Source: Flavivirga aquimarina (GTDB lineage Bacteria; Bacteroidota; Bacteroidia; Flavobacteriales; Flavobacteriaceae). Taken from it: a stretch of 64,000 nucleotides of DNA. Position 1 is the first letter of the stretch. Each line of letters opens with the position of its first letter. The stretch is from contig NZ_JAUOEK010000120.1 in NCBI RefSeq assembly GCF_030540835.1, forward strand, positions 62,001 through 126,000. The letters run 5' to 3'. A program made the position numbers and the translations under genes. Below are positions 1 through 8,500 of this stretch, in pieces. Below the pieces are notes generated by a model. That model made no database searches, was not told where the DNA came from, and was given only the letters and a program-made list of their open reading frames with translations.

Positions 1-85
1 GAAGAACTTCTGAAAATGCCGGAACTAAAAGGATATCATCGTAGGTTAATCCCTCTCCTACTATTTTGTTTTGATGTGAAGTCAT
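1..85 (-). CDS. guaB: IMP dehydrogenase (5' end only)
   Basis: Only the first 28 codons are inside the window; the gene runs off the left edge. Reading the minus strand from the ATG at 85 gives a start of MTSHQNKIVGEGLTYDD followed by ILLVPAFSEVL. This is the conserved N-terminus of bacterial IMP dehydrogenase, which oxidises IMP to XMP in guanine nucleotide synthesis. The catalytic loop and CBS domains would lie outside. The call rests on this short but very characteristic N-terminal signature. Confidence 0.88.
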   Translation of the reverse strand, partial: MTSHQNKIVGEGLTYDDILLVPAFSEVL

Positions 86-86
86 G

Positions 87-118
87 ATGCAATTACGTTA
101 TAATTGCATGCAAATATA
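87..118 (-). promoter_or_regulatory. guaB leader: -7 element plus perfect inverted repeat
   Basis: On the minus strand TATATTTG (118-111) matches the Bacteroidota -7 consensus TAnnTTTG. No TTG is seen at the -33 spacing. Immediately downstream lies a perfect 9-bp inverted repeat, ATGCAATTA (87-95) and TAATTGCAT (101-109), spaced by 5 nt. It ends one base before the guaB start codon, so it sits at the transcription start or in a very short leader. It could be a purine-related operator or a 5' hairpin. The function is inferred. Confidence 0.5.
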
Positions 119-145
119 CAACTAAATTCTAAGATATAATTATAA

Positions 146-853
146 TTATTTATAGCCATTTATGCAATATGGTCTAAGTACCTCAACTGCATAATTATAA
201 CGGTTTTCTGAATTCGATAACTTATTTTTAAAACGGATAGCTTTAGGCACTACTAAACCATACAAAAGTACCCCTTTTGCTATACGTTCCATTTTTTTTA
301 AACTGCGTTCATCTATTGTTTTATATACACTTTCTAACCAAATGTATTGCTCTTTATATAGTATTTTCTCATCCCATTTAGTAGCTTCTTCGTCTTTTAA
401 AATGATATCTGAATTAAAAATATTTTGCAATTCGATAAAAACATTATTAAAAACTGTTTTACTCCCAGCCTTAGCATATTGTAAAACTTGTCTGTTTGCG
501 AATATAGAATATGGGAAAGATTCCATTAGACGTAGTTTTCGAGAGATAAAATGAGCCATCTTTACCCACATAACTTCATGTTCTTGCTTATTATATGTTT
601 CGAAAAGCCATTTGTAAAAATCTCTTCGCTCAACGATTCTTAAATACTCCTGAGGTAAATTATTTATTAAATTATATTTATTAGCATTTTGCCATGATAT
701 GGTGTTTTGAATTCTATCTAGCCTTAACCAATCTGAAGGTGCTAAATGTTCTTTTTGAGTTTCTTTTTGATATGCTTTTAAGCTTTTCCATTCTTTAGCA
801 GAAAGTCTACTATTTAAAGTGATTAAAAGAGCAAAAACGATCTGTCGTATCAT
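146..853 (-). CDS. Small secreted protein of unknown function
   Basis: I do not recognise a family in this 235-residue protein. The first 19 residues look like a Sec signal peptide (MIRQIVFALLITLNSRLSA, then K), so it is probably periplasmic or surface-located. The mature part is basic, rich in aromatic residues and predicted helical, with no repeats, metal motif or lipobox. It lies 77 nt downstream of the outer-membrane barrel gene on the same strand and could be co-transcribed with it. It lacks the GLPGLI motif of the small proteins that often accompany such barrel genes. Confidence 0.6.
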   Translation of the reverse strand: MIRQIVFALLITLNSRLSAKEWKSLKAYQKETQKEHLAPSDWLRLDRIQNTISWQNANKYNLINNLPQEYLRIVERRDFYKWLFETYNKQEHEVMWVKMAHFISRKLRLMESFPYSIFANRQVLQYAKAGSKTVFNNVFIELQNIFNSDIILKDEEATKWDEKILYKEQYIWLESVYKTIDERSLKKMERIAKGVLLYGLVVPKAIRFKNKLSNSENRYNYAVEVLRPYCINGYK

Positions 854-930
854 GATATAAAAATACGATATATCTGAAAAGTGTTTTTTACATACAGTAA
901 AATAATCTAATTTATGGTAAAGTAAACATT

Positions 931-3681
931 TTATCTACCACCTCTAGAACCTCTATTTCTACCGCCTCTACCTCTATTTCCAACATTTATATTTTGACCT
1001 GCAAATCTTCCGAATTTATAAACAAAAGTGATCATAAAATATTGTTCTAAAATCTTATTTTCCACATCTTGAATATAGGTTTCATTTACTGTTCTTTTAT
1101 AACCGTTATTTTTTCCAAGCATATCATAACCAACTAATGTTAATGTCCCTTTATTGTTCCATAATTCTACACCAAGTCCTGCATTCCAGAAAATGGCATC
1201 ACCATCAAAATCGTCGCCAACTCTACTGTTATAACGATATGACACCTTATTAGTCAAGAAAGCGTTTTTTAAAAAAAACACAGACGTTTCTATGTTTAAG
1301 TTTTGAACAAAGTAGTTATTGTCATCAAAAACATCTGTATCGTAAACACTTTCGTTTGCAGAATAACTATAGGAGCCACTTAAATCCAATTTATTATCAT
1401 AAGAATATTTAAAAGATACTGAAGGCCTAATGGTCGTTGTTTTTGCAGTAAACTTTAGATTGTTTTGAATAGATAGGTTATTTCTATAACTTCCCTGTAT
1501 TCGTGCGTTAATATTTATATTCGTTTTTTTATTAAAATAAGATTTTGAAATAGCTGCATTACCTGTTAGTGAATAATCTCCATTTATATTATCGTAGGTC
1601 GTATATTTAATTAAATCTTGATCGGTTGTAGTGGCGTTGATTATCTTATCTTGAACAAATTGAACCCTGGCGTTTCCTGAAATATTTATATTATTGTAAG
1701 CTAGATTATTTTGATATCTAAAACTTAAATCATTATTAATTTGTGGTTCTAAAAGCGGATTTCCTACTCGAATATGTGTAATATCAGTAACATCTTCAAC
1801 AGGTTGTAATTGATTTGCTGATGGTAAATTTACACTTTGATTATAATTTAACGTGATGTTTTTATAACCATTTTTATCTCTATACCGTATGCGTCCCGTA
1901 TAGGTTACATATTCAAAATCTTTTTTGAAATTTCTAGTATTTACTAACTCATCTTTATAGTTTCTATACGTATTTGTAAAAGTACCTTCTACTTCAAAAC
2001 GAAAATATTTATAATCATACCTTAGTCGTAACGCTGGTTTAATGGTTGTTGTGACATATTTACTATCTGAACTTAAAACGTCATTAAAATCATCATACAC
2101 TTCTGTATCATCATCAAAATCGTAAATAAAATTTTCATTTTTCTCAGAATGAATAACAACATTATATTTAGGAATCACTCTAAAATTAAGAAATAACTCT
2201 TTATTCCATAAAGCATAGAAATTGATATTACTGTTATTCGTTTTTATGTCACTTATTTGGTCTTGAATAATAGAGTCGTTCCTTGTGTAGAGTTTATTTT
2301 TCGAATACTTTGTGCTTTCTGTATCTCCTTTATTAAAATCAGTTGTCAGTCCGACATTTAAATAATCTCGCCCTTTTCCTACTATAGAAGTTACACTAAA
2401 GTTATTTTTAATCTCATAATTTGTAGACATAGATGTGTTTGAAGCATTATAATCACTTACTAAATCACCATTAGCATATTGCGATGTTCTATCTACAAGC
2501 GAACCTGATGCTCTATTACTCGTATTAAAATCTGTTTCATTAGACAATTGAACTCTATTATTCGTTAATTTATTTTTTGGTTTGATAATAAATTTTAAAT
2601 CCATCCCTGCCCGGTGACTATCAGAATCACTATAGCCACTACTTTCCGAATCTGTAATATAATTTAAATCGGGTAAAAAATTCTCTTTATGGCTTTTTTG
2701 CTCTGTGTCATTATTTTGCGAACTATATCTATAATTTCCATTTACACGTGTTTCATTCCACCTTCCTTTAGTATAATTAGCGCCCACAAAATCAGATTTA
2801 ATATGGCCATTACTTGCATTGGTATCTGGCAGGGCATTAAACCCTCTAGACATATTAATATTATTGGTTCCAGCAATAACCCCTAGTTGTTTGCCATCAA
2901 TTAACTGAAAAATATTGGCATTGGCTTGATATTTTTTATCTGTTCCATAGCCCCCTTTTAAATCGCCAAAAGTAGCATGGTTTTTTCCTTTTTTTATTTT
3001 AAAGTTTATTTCTTTAGTCTCAGAATCAGATTCTTCTCCTGTAAACTTTTGCATATTGGTTTTATAATCGGTAACCTGCACTTTACTTATCACATTACTT
3101 GGTAAGTTTTTTAAAGCAACCTCTCCCTTTTTCTCTCCAAAAAATCGCATCCCATCCACATTTACAGCCTCTACTTCTATACCATTTACAGTTATATTAC
3201 CATCTAAATCAATTTCTATTCCAGGCAATTTTTTTAGTAAATCTTCTGCTTTATCGTTGGGCAATGTTTTAAAACTATCAGCATTATACTCTATGGTATC
3301 TTTTTTAATTATAATAGGAGGTGCTTTCCCAATTATAGAGACAACATTTAGTTCTTCAATTTGATCTTCTAAGGTAATAATACCCATATTTAATAGGTCA
3401 CCACTAGGTACATCTATATTTTTTTTATAAGGTTTATAACCTAAATAAGCGATATTAAAAATAGCTTTTGAACCATTTTCAGTATTAACTCGTATTGAAA
3501 ACTCCCCATCTTTATTAGTTATTCCATAAGCAATAGGAATACTGTCTTTTATACTTTGAAGATAAACTGTAGCACCCTCTAGAGAAGTTGTATTTAGGTC
3601 TTTAACGACGCCTTTTAATGTGAATTTTTGAGCAGATAATAATGCTGACGTAAATAATAATAGTAAAAGTAATTTATTCAA
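931..3681 (-). CDS. Outer-membrane beta-barrel protein (TonB-receptor-like, CarboxypepD_reg N-terminus)
   Basis: This is a 916-residue outer-membrane protein. A signal peptide of about 17 residues is followed by a carboxypeptidase-regulatory-like beta domain (about 20-110), a plug-like region (about 120-230), then a long barrel of alternating aromatic/polar strands typical of the OMP_b-brl_3 group. Such proteins are usually called TonB-dependent receptor-like; the substrate cannot be read. The barrel appears to end at VYKFGRF, but the chain continues with about 20 residues very rich in Arg and Gly (RGRGGRNRGSRGGR). A tail after the terminal aromatic beta-signal is unusual. The gene has 346 nt of non-coding sequence upstream, so it probably has its own promoter. 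Confidence 0.85.
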   Translation of the reverse strand: MNKLLLLLLFTSALLSAQKFTLKGVVKDLNTTSLEGATVYLQSIKDSIPIAYGITNKDGEFSIRVNTENGSKAIFNIAYLGYKPYKKNIDVPSGDLLNMGIITLEDQIEELNVVSIIGKAPPIIIKKDTIEYNADSFKTLPNDKAEDLLKKLPGIEIDLDGNITVNGIEVEAVNVDGMRFFGEKKGEVALKNLPSNVISKVQVTDYKTNMQKFTGEESDSETKEINFKIKKGKNHATFGDLKGGYGTDKKYQANANIFQLIDGKQLGVIAGTNNINMSRGFNALPDTNASNGHIKSDFVGANYTKGRWNETRVNGNYRYSSQNNDTEQKSHKENFLPDLNYITDSESSGYSDSDSHRAGMDLKFIIKPKNKLTNNRVQLSNETDFNTSNRASGSLVDRTSQYANGDLVSDYNASNTSMSTNYEIKNNFSVTSIVGKGRDYLNVGLTTDFNKGDTESTKYSKNKLYTRNDSIIQDQISDIKTNNSNINFYALWNKELFLNFRVIPKYNVVIHSEKNENFIYDFDDDTEVYDDFNDVLSSDSKYVTTTIKPALRLRYDYKYFRFEVEGTFTNTYRNYKDELVNTRNFKKDFEYVTYTGRIRYRDKNGYKNITLNYNQSVNLPSANQLQPVEDVTDITHIRVGNPLLEPQINNDLSFRYQNNLAYNNINISGNARVQFVQDKIINATTTDQDLIKYTTYDNINGDYSLTGNAAISKSYFNKKTNININARIQGSYRNNLSIQNNLKFTAKTTTIRPSVSFKYSYDNKLDLSGSYSYSANESVYDTDVFDDNNYFVQNLNIETSVFFLKNAFLTNKVSYRYNSRVGDDFDGDAIFWNAGLGVELWNNKGTLTLVGYDMLGKNNGYKRTVNETYIQDVENKILEQYFMITFVYKFGRFAGQNINVGNRGRGGRNRGSRGGR

Positions 3682-4027
3682 TATGAATGTTTTTATAAGG
3701 TGTCATATTGAGACATATTTTTAAACTAAAGGTTTAATGGTTATATGTTAAAAAATAACTTATTAATAAAAATTATTAGCAGCAATCATTAAATGTAATA
3801 AAAATAATACAAATTAAAAAGATGTAACGGTAAATGTATTTACTTTTTGAAGTAGTTGCTTTAAAGTAATAATGCCAGAATTACCGGCATTTTTCTAAGG
3901 TAATTTAGATAAGTTTACTTGTATCCATTTTTTATTAATGACACTCAATTTTGAGAAATCTGCAAGACACATTCAAAATTGTAAGTTGAACTAATCCCAT
4001 TTTTAGCAAAGTATAGGTTTATACCTT
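3682..4027. other. AT-rich intergenic region, no gene
   Basis: I see no convincing ORF in these 346 bases. They lie between the stop of the haem-binding protein gene and the start of the barrel gene, both on the minus strand. A short stem AATGCC / GGCATT with a 9-nt loop near 3870-3895 may be a weak terminator of the upstream iron operon. The promoter of the barrel gene should be in the part nearest 3681, but I found no clean TAnnTTTG. Confidence 0.4.
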
Positions 4028-4483
4028 TTATTCTAGATGATAGTTCTCACGAGCTTTTTTTGCCCAAACAATTAATGCTTCTTTGTCTTCTTGAGTAATA
4101 GAACCATGTATCCAAGTATAAGATTTCAATGGCATTTCACCTGCTTCAACTTCCTCTATTAGTTCTTCTAGTTTATGATCTTTCTTTTTATCCTTGTATG
4201 TATCCCATTTTGAAACATTAAAATGTTTACTACCATCTTTAATATGATCATCTAACCAAAAAGATATTGGGGCTATTTCAGCATACCAAGGATATTCTGT
4301 TTTATTACTATGGCAATCGTAACACTGCGCTTTTAAAATAGCAGCTACGTCTTTACCAGGTTTAGTTTCTGCTTCAAAAGCTGCAACATCTAGATATTCG
4401 GCATTGTTTTTTTCTGGTCTATAAAATTGAATTAACACTAAAGCAATCAATAATATAACTAATATTTTTTTGGCTTTTTTCAT
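4028..4483 (-). CDS. Haem-binding domain protein (Haem_bd type)
   Basis: A 151-residue protein with an N-terminal membrane anchor or signal segment (residues 6-20) and a single cytochrome c-type motif, CYDCH, at about residues 54-58. Next come YPWYAEIAPISFWLDDHI and a WIHGSIT segment, the typical layout of the small Haem_bd family. The haem would be attached on the periplasmic side, with roles in electron transfer or haem/iron handling inferred. The gene starts 11 nt after the stop of the FecA-like receptor gene, so it is the last gene of that operon. Confidence 0.83.
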   Translation of the reverse strand: MKKAKKILVILLIALVLIQFYRPEKNNAEYLDVAAFEAETKPGKDVAAILKAQCYDCHSNKTEYPWYAEIAPISFWLDDHIKDGSKHFNVSKWDTYKDKKKDHKLEELIEEVEAGEMPLKSYTWIHGSITQEDKEALIVWAKKARENYHLE

Positions 4484-4494
4484 GGTCTCTTAAT

Positions 4495-6939
4495 TTAAAA
4501 TTTAAGTTGCAATGTAGCATAAAAATTCCTAGGAGCAGAAGGAATGATACCTGGTCCCGGATATCCAGTTGCCCTTCTGGTAAAATAACGATTGTCCAAA
4601 ACGTTATTAATTCCTGTTTCTAGCTTAATTTTTTTATACTTGTAAGATAATGATATATCTAAAATATCGTATGCTGGAATTTCTCCAACAATACTATTAA
4701 AATCATCCTCTACTGTCGAATTTCCAGCATCTGTAAATTGAGAACTTAAATAAGTATACTGAATACTAGATAACAAATTCTTATATCCAAATTGAATACC
4801 CGTTTTTATATTAACATCTGGTATAAACTCCACCTTATTTCCTATAGTTAGATCAGAGCTTGTATTTTCAAAATTAGAAGTGGTATATTCTGAAGTTACG
4901 AAAGAGGTGTTTATAAAATAATTGGCTCTGAAATTATTATTCAATCTAAAAATATTTTTAAGATTAAAATCTATTAACGATTCTAGTCCTAAAATCCTGG
5001 CATCTCCTATATTAGTTCTTAGTTTACCTATAAAGTTTACCGGTGGGATTTGCGCATCTATAAGCCCTATTCTATCGTTATAAAACAATCCAAAAATATT
5101 AGTATCAAAGGACACTAGATTTTTAATATTACCTCTTACCCCAATGTCTGCAGTAAATCCTTTTTCATCATCAATATCTGGATCTACAGCATTTGCTGGA
5201 TTTACGACGTTTAAATCTCCAAAGGTTACCGATCTGTAATTTTGTGAAATATTACCATAAAATTCTATCCATTTTGAAGCTTTATAACTAGTACCTATTC
5301 CTAATAATACAAACGATCGTTCCTTTTCTTCATCTTGAAACTCTGTTCCAGAATTAATTGGGTTTCCTGCTCCATCAAAATTAAATGTCTTTTGCATACC
5401 AATACTTTCCGTTTTTATATATTCTAATCTAAACCCTGGTGTAACGGAAAGCTTGTCATTGATATAAAATATATTTTCGCTAAATACAGCAACATTTAAG
5501 TTTGGATTATCGTATTCAGATTGGCTCCTATAAAATGGAAAATCGTCTATAGCAGAAGAAAAATCTGCATCAGAACCCGCAGAACCTGGCCCCTGAAAAT
5601 AACTATTATCTGCTTTGTAAAATTTAGCACCAATTAAAAATGTGGCATCTTTTTTAAAGAACTTGTATTTTGTCAACAAACGTGTTTCAAAACCATAATT
5701 GTTAAAATCACTAGAAATTAAATCTCTCTCTCCTCCCGGATCGGGTAAATCTACTCTTCGATCTCTGAAACCTAAAGCCACTCGATTTGCATCTAAACCA
5801 AAAAAGTTAAATGTAAAATTAGTAGCTTCAGAAAATTTGTGAGCTACCTTAAGATTATACAATAGCCAATCGACTTGAAACCAATTACGTGTACGATTAC
5901 TTTGAAAAGGGTCTTCTCTAAACTGCGAATCGTTTAACCCACCTCCTTGCTGTGCTAAATAACGCAAATACGTAATCTCACCTGTTAACTTTGTCTTATC
6001 ATTAAATTGATAACCTAAATGTGCAAAAGCATTCTTAGATTCGAACTCTGAATTTGGCCTAAAGCCATCACCTTTTTTATAATTAAAATATGTATAATAA
6101 CTTAGTTTATTTTTGGTTCCACTTAAACTTGTAAAATTGGTATACAATCCAAAACTTCCCAATGTGTTTCTGGTTATAATTTCTAAAGGTTTGTTTGGGT
6201 TTGGCGATTTCATTTTAAAATTAACCAAACCCCCAAATTGTGTTCCGTACTGTAAAGAGGCCGCTCCTCGAATGATCTGTATTTCCTCTAAACCTTCTGA
6301 TGCCGGTGTATAGTAACTCTCCGGATACCCTAAAACGTCTGCACTAATATCATATCCGTTTTGCCTTGTATTAAAATTTGCAGTCCGGTTGGGGTCTAAA
6401 CCCCTACCTCCTATATTCAATTGCAATCCTGCATCGTCATTTTGATAAATATTCAATCCTGTAACCTGACTATATATTTGGCGTGAATTATTCGATGCCA
6501 AATTTGCCATAGATTGGTCTACTAAAACAACCTCTGTTTTCTTACCTGCATAAATAGCCGTTTCCTCGACATCGTTAAGCCGTTTTAACTCAAAGATACG
6601 CCGCTTTCTTGCTGTGACTTCAACTTCTGTCAATGTTGTGGTCAAGTCCTGCAAAACAACTTCCAGGTTCTGGGTTGTTTCCGTATTAATATCTACTTCC
6701 TTTACAGTATATTCAAAAGAAAAAAACACCAAAACCATGTCCTTTTTTGAGGTTTGAAATTCAAAATACCCTTCCGAATTAGTGGTTGTTAACAAGCCTG
6801 ATGCTTTATCATAAACATTTACATCAGCAATGGGGGTTTTATTTCCGGAAAATACAACAACGCCTTTAATGGTTTGCTGTGCGTAGAGGGAAACACTAAA
6901 AATAAGTGCAAAAATTAGTTTACAGTCCTTTAATTTCAT
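4495..6939 (-). CDS. TonB-dependent receptor, FecA/iron-siderophore type
   Basis: An 814-residue outer-membrane receptor. It has a signal peptide (1-20), a carboxypeptidase-regulatory-like domain (about 22-95), a plug domain with DQSMANLASNNSRQIYSQV and an IQIIRGAASLQYGTQFGG segment (about 140-240), then a 22-strand-type barrel ending in the aromatic LQLKF. The IRG-AASLQYGTQFGG pattern is standard for siderophore and ferric citrate receptors. Its ATG lies 20 nt inside the end of the HTTM gene, so the two are probably translationally coupled. The neighbouring haem-binding and imelysin genes support a role in iron or haem uptake; the exact ligand is unknown. Confidence 0.9.
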   Translation of the reverse strand: MKLKDCKLIFALIFSVSLYAQQTIKGVVVFSGNKTPIADVNVYDKASGLLTTTNSEGYFEFQTSKKDMVLVFFSFEYTVKEVDINTETTQNLEVVLQDLTTTLTEVEVTARKRRIFELKRLNDVEETAIYAGKKTEVVLVDQSMANLASNNSRQIYSQVTGLNIYQNDDAGLQLNIGGRGLDPNRTANFNTRQNGYDISADVLGYPESYYTPASEGLEEIQIIRGAASLQYGTQFGGLVNFKMKSPNPNKPLEIITRNTLGSFGLYTNFTSLSGTKNKLSYYTYFNYKKGDGFRPNSEFESKNAFAHLGYQFNDKTKLTGEITYLRYLAQQGGGLNDSQFREDPFQSNRTRNWFQVDWLLYNLKVAHKFSEATNFTFNFFGLDANRVALGFRDRRVDLPDPGGERDLISSDFNNYGFETRLLTKYKFFKKDATFLIGAKFYKADNSYFQGPGSAGSDADFSSAIDDFPFYRSQSEYDNPNLNVAVFSENIFYINDKLSVTPGFRLEYIKTESIGMQKTFNFDGAGNPINSGTEFQDEEKERSFVLLGIGTSYKASKWIEFYGNISQNYRSVTFGDLNVVNPANAVDPDIDDEKGFTADIGVRGNIKNLVSFDTNIFGLFYNDRIGLIDAQIPPVNFIGKLRTNIGDARILGLESLIDFNLKNIFRLNNNFRANYFINTSFVTSEYTTSNFENTSSDLTIGNKVEFIPDVNIKTGIQFGYKNLLSSIQYTYLSSQFTDAGNSTVEDDFNSIVGEIPAYDILDISLSYKYKKIKLETGINNVLDNRYFTRRATGYPGPGIIPSAPRNFYATLQLKF

Positions 6940-8278
6940 CTTTAAAAGGTAATATCCAATACTTTGGTTTAAACGATTCTTTTTCGCGGTACAAATCTAC
7001 GTTTTTGTCTATAAAAGGTTGACTTAACCGGCCATTTAATGCTACATAACTTTCTACAAAAACCTGAACATTTTCGTGTCCTTGTAATGTAAAATGATCA
7101 CCCAGATAATGTGAGTACTCTAATATAAAGTCGGGTTGAAAGCTCATTTGCTTTTCTTGAAATGGGGTTAAAAAATCCTTATTATCAACATAAAAAAAAT
7201 CGCCTGTTTCTCCATTCACAATCTTAAAGGTTGAAATGCCCATTTTTTCCATGAGCATGACACGCCATGAAAAACGAAAGCCTTCCTCTGTCCAAAACAA
7301 TTCATTGGGGTAGATCAAGTATCTAAAAGGAAAGATTAATTGGATAACGAAAAACAGCGCTAAAAACCCTGTAATTGGTTTTCTAAATTGATAGTTATAG
7401 TTTGATTTTGTGGTAATGTTTGAGACCACGTATTTAAATAAACGTTTTAAAAAATTGATGATTTTTATATGTAAACTGGCATCAAAGAATATTAATGTAG
7501 ACACGATCATGATGAACGGAAACATACCTATTGGAAACAATACTCGCGTAAATATGTGAAAAATGAGTACCAAAACAAAAGCAAAAACCCGGGTTCTTTT
7601 GTACAGTAATAGAAAAGGAATTGATAAATCGTAAAGCATGCCGCTCCAACTCATCGCAAAGTGGAACCAGTTCTGGTGCATTAACGTATCTCCAATTAAT
7701 GGCAAATCATATTTAGATGGCAGCCATATTTTTAGTGGCATAGCTTCAAGCAGCCAATCACTATTTATTTTAGCCAAACCTGCATAAAAATAAACAATAC
7801 CTAAAAGAAGTTTTACACTGTCTATAGTCCATTTTGGGATATTTTTATATGATTTTTTTCTTAAAACATTATCGACCGAAAAATAGGCGTTGGCCGGTAA
7901 AAAAATCATTAACAGACTCATTAAACTAATAAAATAGTAATGGTTTAAATATGTTGTTTTGTCCATCAATTCGATGTAAGTAAAACTTAAAAAAAAGATA
8001 ATAATGGCAAGCCTGTATTTAAAACCAAGTGCTATAAATAGTGCTGCTATAGCACATACAATAAATAGTAAATATGTGTAAACCCCCAAAGGTTTTATCC
8101 ACTCGAATCCATAATAAGAAAAATGAAATTTTGGCAGAATATATAAGGTTTCAATCCAACCATGGTACCAAAAACGAATCATACCAAAACACATCATAAT
8201 ACCAAAAGCAATTCTAAATACTGCTAAGGGTGCTGCGCTAGTGTTTTCGCTTAAATACGTTTTTGTATTGAAATTCAT
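6920..8278 (-). CDS. HTTM domain membrane protein (vitamin K-dependent carboxylase-related)
   Basis: A 452-residue integral membrane protein of the HTTM family (horizontally transferred transmembrane domain), distantly related to vitamin K-dependent gamma-glutamyl carboxylase. The N-terminal start FRIAFGIMMCFGMIRFWYHG is typical. Several membrane helices follow up to about residue 320, including YFYAGLAKINSDWL and MLYDLSIPFLLLYKRTR, then a soluble C-terminal part. Biochemical function in bacteria is not established. It overlaps the receptor gene downstream by 20 nt, and HTTM genes recur in flavobacterial iron loci together with imelysins and TonB receptors (known from family context). It may modify or help assemble an iron-uptake component. 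Confidence 0.87.
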   Translation of the reverse strand: MNFNTKTYLSENTSAAPLAVFRIAFGIMMCFGMIRFWYHGWIETLYILPKFHFSYYGFEWIKPLGVYTYLLFIVCAIAALFIALGFKYRLAIIIFFLSFTYIELMDKTTYLNHYYFISLMSLLMIFLPANAYFSVDNVLRKKSYKNIPKWTIDSVKLLLGIVYFYAGLAKINSDWLLEAMPLKIWLPSKYDLPLIGDTLMHQNWFHFAMSWSGMLYDLSIPFLLLYKRTRVFAFVLVLIFHIFTRVLFPIGMFPFIMIVSTLIFFDASLHIKIINFLKRLFKYVVSNITTKSNYNYQFRKPITGFLALFFVIQLIFPFRYLIYPNELFWTEEGFRFSWRVMLMEKMGISTFKIVNGETGDFFYVDNKDFLTPFQEKQMSFQPDFILEYSHYLGDHFTLQGHENVQVFVESYVALNGRLSQPFIDKNVDLYREKESFKPKYWILPFKDEIKGL

Positions 8279-8283
8279 TTTAT

Positions 8284-8443
8284 GAACTCATTTAGACTTT
8301 TTCAATTTGCTAAAAAATTGCTGTTTTCAACTCTATTTTTGTCTTTTTTTCCTTCCGTAACCCTGTTATGCAACTCAAAAAAGTCTTCAACAGAGCTAAA
8401 AACTTCTAATTTTCGCTAAAATCCAAAAAGTCTAAATGAGTTC
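8284..8443. repeat. 160-bp element bounded by perfect 19-bp inverted repeats
   Basis: GAACTCATTTAGACTTTTT (8284-8302) is exactly the reverse complement of AAAAAGTCTAAATGAGTTC (8425-8443), with 122 nt between. The interval holds no ORF. It lies in the spacer between the imelysin terminator and the HTTM start codon, so it must contain or influence the HTTM promoter. It could be a miniature inverted-repeat element, a long-loop terminator or a regulatory stem. Confidence 0.75.
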
Positions 8444-8450
8444 TATACAA

Positions 8451-8483
8451 AAAAAGGTTGTCTATTTTTTGGACAACCTTTTT
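8451..8483 (-). terminator. Rho-independent terminator after the imelysin gene
   Basis: A 12-bp stem AAAAAGGTTGTC / GACAACCTTTTT with a 9-nt loop, ending in a run of T on the minus strand. It starts 17 nt after the imelysin stop. It separates imelysin transcription from the HTTM-receptor-haem operon. Confidence 0.85.
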
Positions 8484-8500
8484 ATTTTACTTTTTTCATT

